From DASYKT01 sp035995185 (GTDB taxonomy: Bacteria; Acidobacteriota; Blastocatellia; Pyrinomonadales; Pyrinomonadaceae), in the NCBI GenBank assembly GCA_035995185.1, contig DASYKT010000042.1, positions 62,001-126,000 of the forward strand: a stretch of DNA of 64,000 nucleotides. The letters run 5' to 3'. This document shows positions 9,035-17,814 of this stretch, piece after piece. The number at the start of each line of letters is the position of its first letter. The first letter of the stretch is position 1. The notes below the pieces were generated by a model that saw only the letters and a program-made list of their open reading frames with translations, had not been told where the DNA came from and did not search any database. Both the position numbers and the translations under genes were made by a program.

Positions 9035-9967
9035 CTAGTCTGCTACGTTCGATTGCGGCTGAGCCGGTTTAGCGAGAGGGGCTTTGGCGGCTTTCGGCAC
9101 CACCCACATTTCAATTTCGATACCGCGGCGATAACCACCGAAAACAACTTCTAATTTATTGGGCGCGATCCCCATTTCAGCGGCCATGCCGGCGGCGCGG
9201 CTGCGCATATCGGCGGCGAGTTTTTTCACGTCGAACATTTTGTCGTCGGCATAGACGATGACCACGCCATGATCGTCGGGATTAGCTTTGAACTTTTGCG
9301 CGAATTCGTAACCGGCGCGGGAAAAAGCTTCGGCGTTGGTTTCGCCCGGGCTTTTTTCGCTCACGGCCGGGATCGTTTCTTCCTCGGCGCTGACGAAATC
9401 GCCGTTGTCGCGTAGGTATTCTTCCCGGCTAAGCTCGCGCGCCTCGATGGCGCCGGGCAGCAAAAATTCGTCGGCGGTAACATCGAAATGGCTGCGATGA
9501 AAAAGGAACGTATCGTTCTTCGGCGCTTCGAGCGGCGCGATGGTCGCGGTAAGTGCGGGCAGCTTTCCGCCGCTGGGCACGATCCAGAATTCGGTAGCCT
9601 GGTGTTCGCGGAATGCGTTGAGAAAAACGAGTGCGTTTTCTTCGTAGTTTTTGAACCGGATGTGGGGAAGATAGAGGTCTTCGCCTTTAAGCCTATACTG
9701 TGACGGCAGAGCGTCTTTGCCCTGGTAAAAAACGATATAACCGGTGGTTCCGGGGTTATTTTTGAGCTCGATCAGGAAATTATCCAGCAGTTTTCGGCGT
9801 TCGATATCGCCGACAGGTCCGAATTCGCTGACCCGGGTCGTGTTTTCGATCCGGTTATAGTCTTCCGGGATATCTTCCTGCGAGACTTCCTGGGCGTCCT
9901 GAGCGAACGTAAGTGTTGCAAAAATGGCAGTTAGTAATGCTGTTAAGATCAGTTTGGATAATTTCAT
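9035..9967 (-). CDS. Secreted hypothetical protein with an internally duplicated domain
   Basis: 310 residues from the ATG at 9967. An upstream in-frame GTG at 10033 is less likely because the ATG product begins directly with a signal peptide (MKLSKLILTALLTAIF, cleavage near FAQDA). The mature part has two related halves. Each contains a glycine-hydrophobic strand (GYIVFYQGKD; GVVIVYADDK) and ends in a tryptophan motif (EFWIVPSGGKLP; EMWVVPKAAKAP), joined by an acidic linker. The gene at 7836-8818 is a paralogue. I do not recognise a named family. The pattern suggests a periplasmic or outer-envelope protein. Confidence 0.75.
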   Translation of the reverse strand: MKLSKLILTALLTAIFATLTFAQDAQEVSQEDIPEDYNRIENTTRVSEFGPVGDIERRKLLDNFLIELKNNPGTTGYIVFYQGKDALPSQYRLKGEDLYLPHIRFKNYEENALVFLNAFREHQATEFWIVPSGGKLPALTATIAPLEAPKNDTFLFHRSHFDVTADEFLLPGAIEARELSREEYLRDNGDFVSAEEETIPAVSEKSPGETNAEAFSRAGYEFAQKFKANPDDHGVVIVYADDKMFDVKKLAADMRSRAAGMAAEMGIAPNKLEVVFGGYRRGIEIEMWVVPKAAKAPLAKPAQPQSNVAD

Positions 9968-10036
9968 CGCCGTATCTTTATAAATTGTATTTTCGAATAA
10001 TAATTTCACGATTAAAAGCTGTATTTGTTGCACAAT

Positions 10037-10939
10037 TTAAACGACGGGGAATTTTGTGACTTTTGCGGTAATATCACCGACTTTTAACAAGGTTTCTTCG
10101 GCGAGAAATTCGTAGCGGACATAGGCGAGGGCGATGGTCTTTTGCAGTTTGGGTGAAAAGGTAACGGATGTAAGGCGGCCGGCGGGTTTTCCTTCGAGAG
10201 AGGTGAGCGCGGCTTCGGAATCGGAAAGAACCAACTCTCCTCCGGCAGGAGGGGAGTTAAAGATCAGCCCGGTTAATTTTTTGGCGACGTGGCCGCGAAA
10301 ATGTATGCGGGCGATGATCTCCTGTCCGATGTAGCAGCCCTTGGTAAAACTGACCGCTTCGTCGAGGCCGGTTTCCAGCACCACGGTCGTTTCATCCATA
10401 TCGACGCCGTAACGCGGCACGCCATTTTCAATGCGGAGGGTTTCGTAAAGCTCGTCGGAAATTTCAACCGCGCCTTCTTCTTTCAGATCGTTTTCAAACG
10501 ACGCGGCAAAATCGGCGGGAACAAAAAAGTCCTGCGACATCTTTCCGTTGAAACCGATGATCTCCGATTTGGGAAAGCCGATATCGGAATTAAGAACTTC
10601 GAAATACGAGTATTGTTCTGACAGGTCTTCGACAAAGAAGTCTCCGGCAAAAGTAAAACGATGAAGGTTCTGAAAAACTTTTTCGTGCGTGGTTTCGGCG
10701 GTTTCAAAAAGAAATTTTTCGCCCTGCTTCAAAACCCGTACTAAAGCGACCAAACGTCCCTGGACATTGGGAAACGCCGCCATCATCTGCATGCCGTCCT
10801 CCAGTTTGGCGGCGTCGTTGGTGATAAGGCCGTTTAGAAACTGCACGGCTTCTTTTCCCCAGACGGAGAGAAGACCGCGTTTTTGTTTATAAAATGCGGG
10901 AATGTTTTCCTCGCGAATTTTTTGGTAGTCTTCGTTCAT
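10037..10939 (-). CDS. ygfZ: YgfZ/GcvT-like folate-binding protein
   Basis: 300 residues from the ATG at 10939 (a TTG 9 bases upstream is also in frame). The hallmark YgfZ motif KGCYIGQE, with its conserved Cys, is present in KGCYIGQEIIARIHFRG. YgfZ proteins bind tetrahydrofolate and assist assembly or repair of certain Fe-S enzymes. Length and layout (GcvT-like N-terminal part, C-terminal small beta domain ending in ALAYVRYE) agree with the family. Other Fe-S assembly genes (Mrp, ErpA) lie within 4 kb, though on the other strand. The gene at 9967 follows closely downstream. Confidence 0.9.
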   Translation of the reverse strand: MNEDYQKIREENIPAFYKQKRGLLSVWGKEAVQFLNGLITNDAAKLEDGMQMMAAFPNVQGRLVALVRVLKQGEKFLFETAETTHEKVFQNLHRFTFAGDFFVEDLSEQYSYFEVLNSDIGFPKSEIIGFNGKMSQDFFVPADFAASFENDLKEEGAVEISDELYETLRIENGVPRYGVDMDETTVVLETGLDEAVSFTKGCYIGQEIIARIHFRGHVAKKLTGLIFNSPPAGGELVLSDSEAALTSLEGKPAGRLTSVTFSPKLQKTIALAYVRYEFLAEETLLKVGDITAKVTKFPVV

Positions 10940-10963
10940 TCTTATCAAACAATAATACTACGG

Positions 10964-11069
10964 GTCAGTACCGGGAACGCAGTGACCGGCTCTGAGCGAA
11001 GCGAACTAATGTCAATATCGGGCTGCTTTTATGAAAATTTAAGCCGGTCACTGCGTTCCCGGTACTGAC
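10964..11069. repeat. GTCAGTACC inverted-repeat element
   Basis: Two perfect arms of about 28 bases (GTCAGTACCGGGAACGCAGT onward, and its complement ending GGTACTGAC) enclose about 50 bases. The right arm begins at the last base of the uracil-DNA glycosylase stop codon. Related pieces occur at 14282, 15790, 46869 and 47436. Confidence 0.85.
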
Positions 11070-11665
11070 TACATCTCCAACGCCTTTTTCAAAATCTGAA
11101 AATCTTCCAATTGCTGCGGCATCCGGCGGACCGAGATCACGACCTGCGGGCTCGGATGATAAAGCGGCACAAGATTACGCCCGTTCCAATTCAAAATTTT
11201 GCCAACATCATTTTTCAGTACAAATTCATGGTATTCGATAGCCTTCAAAGCCTCAAGCGCGACGGTTCCGATAGTGACCATAACTTTTGGCGCCAGCAAT
11301 TCGATTTGCCGTTTAAGAAATGAAGAGCAATTTTTGATCTCGCTTTTCGCGGGCTTGCGATTGGCGCCGGTTGCTGAACGCGGGCTGCACATCACGGCGT
11401 TGGTGATGAAGATGTCTTTGCGCTCCAAACCGATAGATCCCAGCAGGGCATTGAAATTTGCGCCGGACCTATCGCCCGAAAAGGGGATCCGCGTGCGGTC
11501 GGCGCCCTGACGGCCAGGCGCTTCGGCAATGAACATCACTTTTGGTTTTAGCGAACCATTCAATTCACTCAAAACAGCGGTACGCTCGCACAAGTCGGGG
11601 CAGATCTGACAGCATTGGGCTTCGGCGGCGAGGGAAAGGAATAATTTACGCTGTACGGATGACAT
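11069..11665 (-). CDS. Uracil-DNA glycosylase, Fe-S type (family 4-like)
   Basis: 198 residues. Catalytic motif 1 reads IAEAPGRQGAD and motif 3 reads LYHPSP, as in the uracil-DNA glycosylase superfamily. Cysteines at 19, 22 and 26 and later in NAVMCSPR and IKNCSSF provide the four ligands expected for a [4Fe-4S] cluster, which points to the family 4 group. It removes uracil from DNA to start base excision repair in the cytoplasm. The TAG stop shares its last base with a GTCAGTACC repeat arm. Confidence 0.9.
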   Translation of the reverse strand: MSSVQRKLFLSLAAEAQCCQICPDLCERTAVLSELNGSLKPKVMFIAEAPGRQGADRTRIPFSGDRSGANFNALLGSIGLERKDIFITNAVMCSPRSATGANRKPAKSEIKNCSSFLKRQIELLAPKVMVTIGTVALEALKAIEYHEFVLKNDVGKILNWNGRNLVPLYHPSPQVVISVRRMPQQLEDFQILKKALEM

Positions 11666-11821
11666 TTTAAAAAGAGTGGCTTATGCTAAATGTTTGATAC
11701 TAACGCTATATTATAGTCTGTCGCCCGTTAAACGGGCTTTTAATCATAATGCATCTTTACCCCGCGCTAAAGCACGGGGCTATGTTCAGGCGCCAACTAC
11801 GTTGGCTCTAATGAAGGGAAA

Positions 11822-12031
11822 GTGCATAAGTATCTGACGATAATTTTTTGGAGTACCGAAGATAAAGTTTTTGTGGCACAAACTCCTGAGTTAGCCGGCT
11901 GCATAGCACATGGCCAGACGCAGGCCGAAGCCCAAAAGAATCTTGAATATGCGGTCGATCTGTGGATTGAAACCACAAAAGAATTTGGCGATGAGATTCC
12001 CAGCCCAGCCAGCACCCTCATCGCTGTATAG
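11822..12031 (+). CDS. Solo HicB-like antitoxin-fold protein
   Basis: 69 residues from a GTG, with GAAGGGAA just upstream (the ATG at 11811 leads to an immediate stop). The sequence has the partial RNase H-like HicB fold: FVAQTPELAGCIAHGQT followed by EAQKNLEYAVDLWIE. HicB normally neutralises the HicA toxin by binding it and repressing the operon. No HicA-like gene and no C-terminal DNA-binding domain are visible here, so this is a solo, short member of unknown partner. Confidence 0.8.
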   Translation: MHKYLTIIFWSTEDKVFVAQTPELAGCIAHGQTQAEAQKNLEYAVDLWIETTKEFGDEIPSPASTLIAV

Positions 12032-12080
12032 ATGAATAAATTCGAATATCCCGTTATTATCTAATTTCGATTCCCGTTGA

Positions 12081-12147
12081 TTTCGTGAGTCTTGATGGTT
12101 TTGTTTTATAAACATTAAAAAAGTAACCACGAATAAGACGAAAAAAG
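12081..12147. repeat. CACGAA-family repeat (degenerate hairpin)
   Basis: Left arm TTTCGTGAGTCTTGATGG and right arm AACCACGAATAAGACGAA, imperfectly complementary. It lies directly before the Mrp start. Confidence 0.6.
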
Positions 12148-12158
12148 TAATTTTAATT

Positions 12159-13241
12159 ATGAGTCAGATAACCGAAGAAATTATATTAAATGCATTGAAG
12201 CAGATCATCGATCCCGATTTGCGCAAAGATATCGTCACGCTCGGATTTGTTAAAGATGTAAAGATCGAAGGCGGCGATGTTTCGTTCCGCATTGTTTTGA
12301 CAACGCCAGCTTGCCCCGTCAAGGAAGAGATGGAAGCGGACGCGCGCAATATTGTCGGCGCTCTGGAAGGCGTCAGCTCTGTCAATGTCACGATGGATGC
12401 CGAAGTGCCGCAAGGCCGCGGCACGGCTAATAACGTCGCCGTTCCGGGCGTGAAAAATATCATCGCGGTTTCATCCGGTAAAGGCGGCGTGGGCAAATCG
12501 ACCGTCGCGGTGAATCTGGCGGTCGCGCTGGCGAAAGACGGTGCCAGCGTCGGGTTGATGGACGCGGATGTCTATGGGCCCAACGTTCCGCTGATGCTCG
12601 GCATCGCGCACAAGCAGCCCGAAGTTTTCCAGAATCAATTGATCCCGCTCGAAGCGCACGGCATCAGAATAATTTCGATGGCTGTGCTGGCTCCGGCGGA
12701 TAAACCGATGGTTCTGCGCGGGCCGATGCTGCACGGGATCGTGCGGCAGTTTTTGACCGATGTGAATTGGGGCGAGCTGGATTATTTGATCGTCGATATG
12801 CCGCCGGGGACAGGCGACGTGCAGCTTTCGCTGGCGCAACTGGTGCCTGTACAGGGTGCGGTGCTGGTGACCACGCCGCAAAACGTTTCCATCGCCGACG
12901 TGCGCCGCGCCTATAAAATGTTTGAGCAGGTAAATATTCCCGTGCTTGGCGTGATCGAAAATATGTCTTACTTTATCGCGCCCGACACCGGCAACCGCTA
13001 CAACATTTTCGGCGAAGGCGGCGGCGCTAAATTCTGCGACGAATATGCGCTTAACTTCCTCGGCGAAGTGCCGCTCGGGATGGAAGTCCGCGAAAGCGGC
13101 GACGCCGGTGTGCCGGTCGTCATCTCGCAGCCCGATTCGCCGCAAGCAAAAGCCTTTCATAAAGTCGCCGAAGAAGTAGCCCGCCAGGTCTCGATCGAAG
13201 CAATGAAACCGGAACTTGTGATACTGACAAAAGCTCCCTAG
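12159..13241 (+). CDS. mrp: Mrp/ApbC-type Fe-S cluster carrier ATPase
   Basis: 360 residues. Residues about 5-85 form the DUF59/MIP18-like domain and residues about 95-350 the ParA/MinD-like ATPase with a deviant Walker A (SSGKGGVGKS), switch motif DMPPGTGD and MDADVYGPN. Mrp proteins bind and hand over [4Fe-4S] clusters to apo-enzymes in the cytosol. I do not see the CxxC pair often present near the C-terminus, so cluster ligation may differ. The small membrane protein gene follows 22 bases downstream. Confidence 0.92.
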   Translation: MSQITEEIILNALKQIIDPDLRKDIVTLGFVKDVKIEGGDVSFRIVLTTPACPVKEEMEADARNIVGALEGVSSVNVTMDAEVPQGRGTANNVAVPGVKNIIAVSSGKGGVGKSTVAVNLAVALAKDGASVGLMDADVYGPNVPLMLGIAHKQPEVFQNQLIPLEAHGIRIISMAVLAPADKPMVLRGPMLHGIVRQFLTDVNWGELDYLIVDMPPGTGDVQLSLAQLVPVQGAVLVTTPQNVSIADVRRAYKMFEQVNIPVLGVIENMSYFIAPDTGNRYNIFGEGGGAKFCDEYALNFLGEVPLGMEVRESGDAGVPVVISQPDSPQAKAFHKVAEEVARQVSIEAMKPELVILTKAP

Positions 13242-13263
13242 TTCACGGATACCGTAATCCATC

Positions 13264-13809
13264 ATGCTTAAAGAGCATCTGTTGAAAAAGGCTTCCACTA
13301 AACTCGGCGAAACTCGCTTGGGTAAAACCAAGCTTGGTGAAATGGCCCAATTTGTTCTCGACGAAGACAAACGCGACGAACAGTTTGGGACCAATTTTGA
13401 AGATGCTGTCAATAATCTGTCCAACCGGCGTAATTGCCTGCGGATGATATATATTTGCGGCGCCGGTAATATCATTGCATGGCTGGCAGTTCTGATACTT
13501 CCGCAAGTCGTTTTCTACCTGGCCGCATTTATGGCCATCTTTTTTACGAAGGGCGGGCTTCTTTTGTTAGTACTGCCGCTGGGGTTTGGAATATGGGGAA
13601 CTTACGCCTTGATACGGCTGAAGTTTCCTCACCTCAAAGAGCCAAAAATGTCCGACCACGGCCTGATGAAAAGCTTTGAATATCAATCACGATCGGCAAA
13701 GATCTGGCAGATCTGGATGGTTTCAAGTGTGATGGGGGTCGTAAATACCCTGCTTATTTCCTTCGCTTTCTTTTATTTGACCAAACAACTTGAATTTTTA
13801 TACCAATAA
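13264..13809 (+). CDS. Hypothetical membrane protein
   Basis: 181 residues. The first 55 are charged and carry a short repeat-like stretch (KLGETRLGKTKLGEMAQF). Then follow about three to four hydrophobic segments (IYICGAGNIIAWLAVLILP, FLAAFMAIFF, GLLLLVLPLGFGIWG, and MVSSVMGVVNTLLISFAFF near the end). No catalytic motif or known family is recognised. It follows mrp by 22 bases and is probably cotranscribed. Confidence 0.7.
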   Translation: MLKEHLLKKASTKLGETRLGKTKLGEMAQFVLDEDKRDEQFGTNFEDAVNNLSNRRNCLRMIYICGAGNIIAWLAVLILPQVVFYLAAFMAIFFTKGGLLLLVLPLGFGIWGTYALIRLKFPHLKEPKMSDHGLMKSFEYQSRSAKIWQIWMVSSVMGVVNTLLISFAFFYLTKQLEFLYQ

Positions 13810-13914
13810 CAGGAGTGGGCTTGTTTTTTTAGCCAAAAAAGGCTAATATTTACATTAAAGTAAAGATTCGGTTTTACCGGGTCTTATTATTTGACACTAA
13901 GGGAGATTAACCAA

Positions 13915-14271
13915 ATGTCTGCTGTTGCAGCGCCAGTATTTGAATTAGAAGTTACTTCGGCCGCGACCGAAGAGATCAAAAAATTTATCGGCAGTGAAGA
14001 CGACCTGCCGGAGACGGCCGGGCTTCGCGTGCGTGTTGTTCCCGGCGGATGTTCGGGCTTTCAATACAGCCTGAATATCGAGGAAGATTCGCGCCAGGGC
14101 GACAATGTCATCGACAAGGACGGCATCCGTATTTTCGTCGACATGTTCAGCACGCAATATCTGAACGGCATCAGGATCGATCACACGTCGAACATGATGG
14201 GTTCCGGATTTACGTTTGAAAATCCGAACGCGACCGGCGGCTGCGGCTGCGGCACTTCGTTCACCGCGTAA
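13915..14271 (+). CDS. erpA: ErpA/IscA-type Fe-S cluster insertion protein
   Basis: 118 residues from the ATG at 13915, with AGGGAG 8 bases upstream. An in-frame TTG at 13891 would add a non-family extension that includes the ribosome site. The three A-type carrier cysteines are present: Cys46 in PGGCSGF and Cys110/Cys112 in the C-terminal GGCGCGTSF. Such proteins accept a cluster from a scaffold and insert it into apo-proteins. Its place downstream of mrp fits an Fe-S maturation neighbourhood. Confidence 0.92.
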   Translation: MSAVAAPVFELEVTSAATEEIKKFIGSEDDLPETAGLRVRVVPGGCSGFQYSLNIEEDSRQGDNVIDKDGIRIFVDMFSTQYLNGIRIDHTSNMMGSGFTFENPNATGGCGCGTSFTA

Positions 14272-14281
14272 GCTTTATTGC

Positions 14282-14308
14282 CCACCTGCTGACGCAGGCG
14301 GTACTGAC
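14282..14308. repeat. GTCAGTACC-family hairpin
   Basis: The small stem CACCTGC-TGAC-GCAGGCG is followed by GGTACTGAC, the terminal word of the element at 10964-11069. It sits 10 bases after the ErpA stop. Confidence 0.55.
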
Positions 14309-14316
14309 AAGAAATG

Positions 14317-14345
14317 AAAAAGCACAGCTTTCGGGCTGTGCTTTT
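14317..14345. terminator. Bidirectional intrinsic terminator
   Basis: Stem AAAAGCACAG / CTGTGCTTTT with loop CTTTCGGG. It lies between convergent erpA and pilT and serves either strand. Confidence 0.8.
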
Positions 14346-14420
14346 GTTGTTTGTAGCGCCGGGGTCTCGCTGGCGCTCGTGCGGGCGTCTTGCCCGCGCA
14401 AGAATCCGGCGGCGTTACTA

Positions 14421-15593
14421 TTAATACTTGACCTTTTCGATCTCGGGCATAATGCGGTCGGCCATTTTGGAAACATCGCTGAGACTTTCCATTTCGACCT
14501 TGGCTTGCGAAGAGGTATTGGAGATACCGGCCAGGCGCAGACGGAATTCGTCCGGGTTGGTCGAATTGCGCAGGGCTTCTTCGAGCGTAACCAAACCCGA
14601 TTGATACAGGTAGAAGAGCGACTGGTCAAAGGTCTGCATGCCGTATTGCGAAGTACCGGCGGCGATCGCGTCGCGGATCTGCGAAGTCTTGTCTTCGTTC
14701 AGAATATAATCGCGAATCAGCGGCGTGGAAATTAAAACTTCCACCGCCGGGACACGCCCGCGGTTTTTCGCGGCGCGGATCAGGCGCATCGAAACGACCG
14801 CTTTTAACAATCCGGCCAACTGAATACGGACCGATTTCTGCTGGAAGGGCGGAAAGACAGAGATGATACGCTGAATTGTTTCTGCGGCATCGACGGTGTG
14901 CAAGGTCGAAAGCACGAGGTGGCCGGTTTCGGCGGCGACGAGCGCCGTTTCAACCGTTTCCAGATCGCGCATTTCACCGACCAGGATCACATCGGGATCC
15001 TGACGCAATGAACCTCGCAACGCTTCGGCGAAGGAACGCGTATCGACGTCGATCTCACGCTGGGTGATAAAAGATTGTTTGTCTTTATGTAAAAATTCGA
15101 TCGGGTCTTCGACCGTGACCACGTGGCTGTTGCGGGTGTTGTTGATATGGTCGATCATCGCCGCCAGCGAGGTAGATTTACCCGAACCGGTAGTACCAGT
15201 GACCAGGACCAGACCGCGATGCTCGTCGGCGATCTTGCTTAAGACCGGCGGCAGGCCGAGTTCGGTAAAGGTGCGAATGCGGTCGGAAATGACGCGGGCC
15301 ACGATACCGACGGAATTGCGCTGCTGGAAAACGTTGACACGAAAACGTCCCAAACCGGCGACGCTATAACCGATATCAACTTCAAAGGCTTCCTTAAAGT
15401 GCATTTTTTGACGATTGGACATCATCGAAAACGCCATTTCCAGGGTTTCTTCCTGGTCCAGCCGGCTGATGCCGGAAACGGGACGCAGTTCGCCGTTGAC
15501 TCGGATAACGGGAAAGGATCCCGCTCGTAAATGCAGGTCGGATGCGCCGAAGCTCATCGCCATACGTAAAAGATCGTCGATTTTGGCAGACAT
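14421..15593 (-). CDS. pilT: PilT-family twitching motility ATPase
   Basis: 390 residues. It has an N-terminal PAS-like domain (SDLHLRAGSFPVIRVNG), Walker A GTTGSGKST near residue 138, the Asp box DPDVILVGEMRD and His box GHLVLSTLHT, and the typical MIDHINNTRNSHVVTVEDP stretch. PilT hexamers power type IV pilus retraction at the inner membrane. Length and motifs match the family. The C-terminal extension of about 40 residues is a common feature. No other pilus gene lies in the window, so it stands alone here. Confidence 0.93.
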   Translation of the reverse strand: MSAKIDDLLRMAMSFGASDLHLRAGSFPVIRVNGELRPVSGISRLDQEETLEMAFSMMSNRQKMHFKEAFEVDIGYSVAGLGRFRVNVFQQRNSVGIVARVISDRIRTFTELGLPPVLSKIADEHRGLVLVTGTTGSGKSTSLAAMIDHINNTRNSHVVTVEDPIEFLHKDKQSFITQREIDVDTRSFAEALRGSLRQDPDVILVGEMRDLETVETALVAAETGHLVLSTLHTVDAAETIQRIISVFPPFQQKSVRIQLAGLLKAVVSMRLIRAAKNRGRVPAVEVLISTPLIRDYILNEDKTSQIRDAIAAGTSQYGMQTFDQSLFYLYQSGLVTLEEALRNSTNPDEFRLRLAGISNTSSQAKVEMESLSDVSKMADRIMPEIEKVKY

Positions 15594-15905
15594 ATTTTGA
15601 AGGGAAGCCTTTCTCCAAAAAAACAGCTAAGGACAGCTATTTCTTCACCTGGAGTGGGGGATTGGGGCGTTGAAACGGCACACTGCGCGTTAACGCTAGT
15701 TAAATTCTAGCTTTACCGGGAATCAGAGTCAACAATTTTTTTCTATTTTTAATAATATTTAACAAAATAACCCTTAATCTTATGTAAGAGAGAGGTCAGA
15801 ACCGGGAGCCGTAGCGACCGGGTTTCGATAATGTTCAAATCCACATTTATCGCGCTCCCAGGAATACTTCGCTTGGCACAAAAGAGAGCTATCTGTTAAG
15901 TTATT
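15594..15905. other. Divergent spacer between pilT and malic enzyme genes
   Basis: No gene seen. It must hold the leftward pilT promoter and the rightward malic enzyme promoter. A GTCAG-type palindrome (15790-15825) sits in its middle. Confidence 0.4.
15790..15825. repeat. GTCAG-family palindromic fragment
   Basis: GAGGTCAGAACCGGGAGC followed by CGTAGCGACCGGGT. It resembles the arms of the elements at 10964 and 46869, and a weaker copy is at 6056-6100. Confidence 0.5.
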
Positions 15906-15908
15906 TTG

Positions 15909-17351
15909 GTGTCAAACGAGCCTTCAACACCTAATGCGAGTTTTAGCGTTACCCTGCGCGTAAAGATCCAAAACCATCCGGGAAAATTGGGCGAGCTGAC
16001 GACGGCCATCGGCCACATTGGCGGCGATATCGGCGCCATCGATATCGTCAGCGCCGGTAAAGATTTTCTTATCCGCGATATCACGGTCAATGCCGCTTCG
16101 GAAAAACACGACGAAGAGATAGTAAAGATCGTGGAATCTATCGACGGCGTCGAGGTCGTCAATATTTCCGACCGCACGTTTCTCATCCACCTGGGCGGAA
16201 AGATCGAGGTGGTTTCAAAGCTGCCGCTCAAGACGCGCTCCGACCTTTCGATGGCCTACACGCCGGGCGTCGCGCGCGTCTGCGAAGCGATCCATAAAGA
16301 CCCGGAAAAAGTTTTTAACCTGACAATAAAGAAAAACACCGTGGCGGTGGTAACCGATGGAACGGCCGTGCTTGGCTTGGGCGATATCGGCCCGGCGGCG
16401 GCAATGCCGGTGATGGAAGGCAAGTGCCAGCTCTTTAAAGAATTTGGCGGCGTCGATGCCTTTCCCATTTGTCTCAGCACCAAAGACCCGCACGAGATCG
16501 TACAGACCATTAAAAATATCAGCGTGGTTTTTGGCGGCATCAATCTCGAAGACATTTCCGCTCCGCGCTGTTTTGAGATCGAAGAGCGTCTGAAAGAAGA
16601 GCTGGACATTCCGGTTTTTCACGACGACCAGCACGGCACGGCGGTGGTCGTTCTGGCGGCGCTGATCAACGCGCTCAAGATCACCGGCAAGCGGATGGAA
16701 GACATCAAGCTGGTGGTAAACGGGATCGGCGCGGCGGGCGTGGCCTGTTCGAAAATAGTGATGGCGGCGGGCGTGAAAAATATCGTGGGCTGCGACACGA
16801 CCGGCGCGCTTTACGAAGGCCGCAAGGAAAACATGAACTGGGTAAAAGATTGGTACGCGCGCAACACCAATCCGAATAAAGAACAGGGAACGGTTCACGA
16901 CGTCATCAAGGGCGCGGACGTCTTTTTCGGTTTAAGCGCGCCGGGAATTCTGAAAGTCGAAGATATCAAGGGCATGGCCAAAGATCCGATCGTTTTTGCG
17001 ATGGCCAACCCGGTGCCGGAAATTTATCCCGAAGAAGCCGCCGGCGTGGTCGCCGTGATGGCCACCGGCCGCAGCGATTATCCCAACCAGATCAATAACG
17101 TGCTGTGTTTCCCAGGCATCTTTCGCGGCGCGCTCAACTGCCGCGCTTCGCGCATTAATGAAGAAATGAAACTCGCCGCCGCCCACGCCATCGCCGGGAT
17201 CATCCGCGACGATGAACTCCACCCGGATTACATCGTGCCTTCGGTCTTCGATAAACGCGTCGGCGAAGCGGTCGCGGCAAGAGTGGAAGAAGCTGCCTAC
17301 GAAACCCACGTGGCAAGACGCGAACGCACCCGGGGCGATTCAGAGTTTTAG
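15909..17351 (+). CDS. NAD(P)-dependent malic enzyme with N-terminal ACT domain
   Basis: 480 residues from a GTG (an adjacent TTG at 15906 is equally possible; the ribosome site is weak). Residues about 10-85 form an ACT regulatory domain (VKIQNHPGKLGELTTAI). The malic enzyme core follows, with AYTPGVARVC, GDIGPAAAMPVMEGK, the metal site FHDDQHGTAVV and the nucleotide-binding GIGAAGVACSKI. It oxidatively decarboxylates malate to pyruvate and so links the TCA cycle to pyruvate and NAD(P)H. The ACT domain suggests allosteric control by a small ligand, probably an amino acid. Confidence 0.92.
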   Translation: MSNEPSTPNASFSVTLRVKIQNHPGKLGELTTAIGHIGGDIGAIDIVSAGKDFLIRDITVNAASEKHDEEIVKIVESIDGVEVVNISDRTFLIHLGGKIEVVSKLPLKTRSDLSMAYTPGVARVCEAIHKDPEKVFNLTIKKNTVAVVTDGTAVLGLGDIGPAAAMPVMEGKCQLFKEFGGVDAFPICLSTKDPHEIVQTIKNISVVFGGINLEDISAPRCFEIEERLKEELDIPVFHDDQHGTAVVVLAALINALKITGKRMEDIKLVVNGIGAAGVACSKIVMAAGVKNIVGCDTTGALYEGRKENMNWVKDWYARNTNPNKEQGTVHDVIKGADVFFGLSAPGILKVEDIKGMAKDPIVFAMANPVPEIYPEEAAGVVAVMATGRSDYPNQINNVLCFPGIFRGALNCRASRINEEMKLAAAHAIAGIIRDDELHPDYIVPSVFDKRVGEAVAARVEEAAYETHVARRERTRGDSEF

Positions 17352-17382
17352 TTCTCGTTTTTCTGCTTTATTTGGATTTTGT

Positions 17383-17420
17383 TTTTTTCGTGTTGTTTCG
17401 TGTGATTTCGTGGTTACTTC
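17383..17420. repeat. CACGAA-family repeat, 3' flank of the GxxExxY gene
   Basis: Read in the sense of the GxxExxY gene it is AACCACGAAATCACACGAAA and continues with a further CACGAA unit, starting about 13 bases after the stop codon. It is inverted relative to the copy at the gene's 5' end. Confidence 0.85.
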
Positions 17421-17427
17421 TTCGGTT

Positions 17428-17814
17428 TTAAATAACAAAACGTTTCCATTCTAATTTCGGATTACTGCCAAAATTTATGAGTAATCCGATATGCATTTTA
17501 GTTATCTTTAAATAGTTCATTAATTGGGCGACCTCGATATTTGTAAGGCCTTGTAAAACTTTTAATTCCACAATAATCTGCCCATAACAGACCAGATCGG
17601 CGAAATATTTTTTATCGAGCGGAACATCTTTATAATAAAGAGAAAGGGGCATCTCAGATTTAAAAGGAATATTTCGGCGAGCTAATTCCACTTTTAATGC
17701 TTCATGATAAATTGGTTCAAGAAAGCCTATCCCCAAAGTGTAATAAACTTCCAGCGCAGCGCCGATCACGGCATACACTTCCTCTTTTAAAATATGGGAG
17801 AAATTTGGAACCAC
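17428..17814 (-). CDS. GxxExxY family protein (PD-(D/E)XK nuclease-like)
   Basis: 128 residues. The family signature is GFLEPIY (Gly30, Glu33, Tyr36). Asp73 in YFADLVCY and Glu83-x-Lys85 in IIVELKVL form the expected E...D...ExK core of a PD-(D/E)XK nuclease fold. No member's role is established to my knowledge. The GTG start lies inside a CACGAA repeat (TTTCGTGGTTCC read leftward) and the stop is followed 13 bases later by an inverted copy, so the gene is framed by inverted repeats. No signal peptide or ordinary operon partner is present. It is probably a small mobile or repeat-linked gene rather than a chromosomal operon member. Confidence 0.85.
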   Translation of the reverse strand: MVPNFSHILKEEVYAVIGAALEVYYTLGIGFLEPIYHEALKVELARRNIPFKSEMPLSLYYKDVPLDKKYFADLVCYGQIIVELKVLQGLTNIEVAQLMNYLKITKMHIGLLINFGSNPKLEWKRFVI

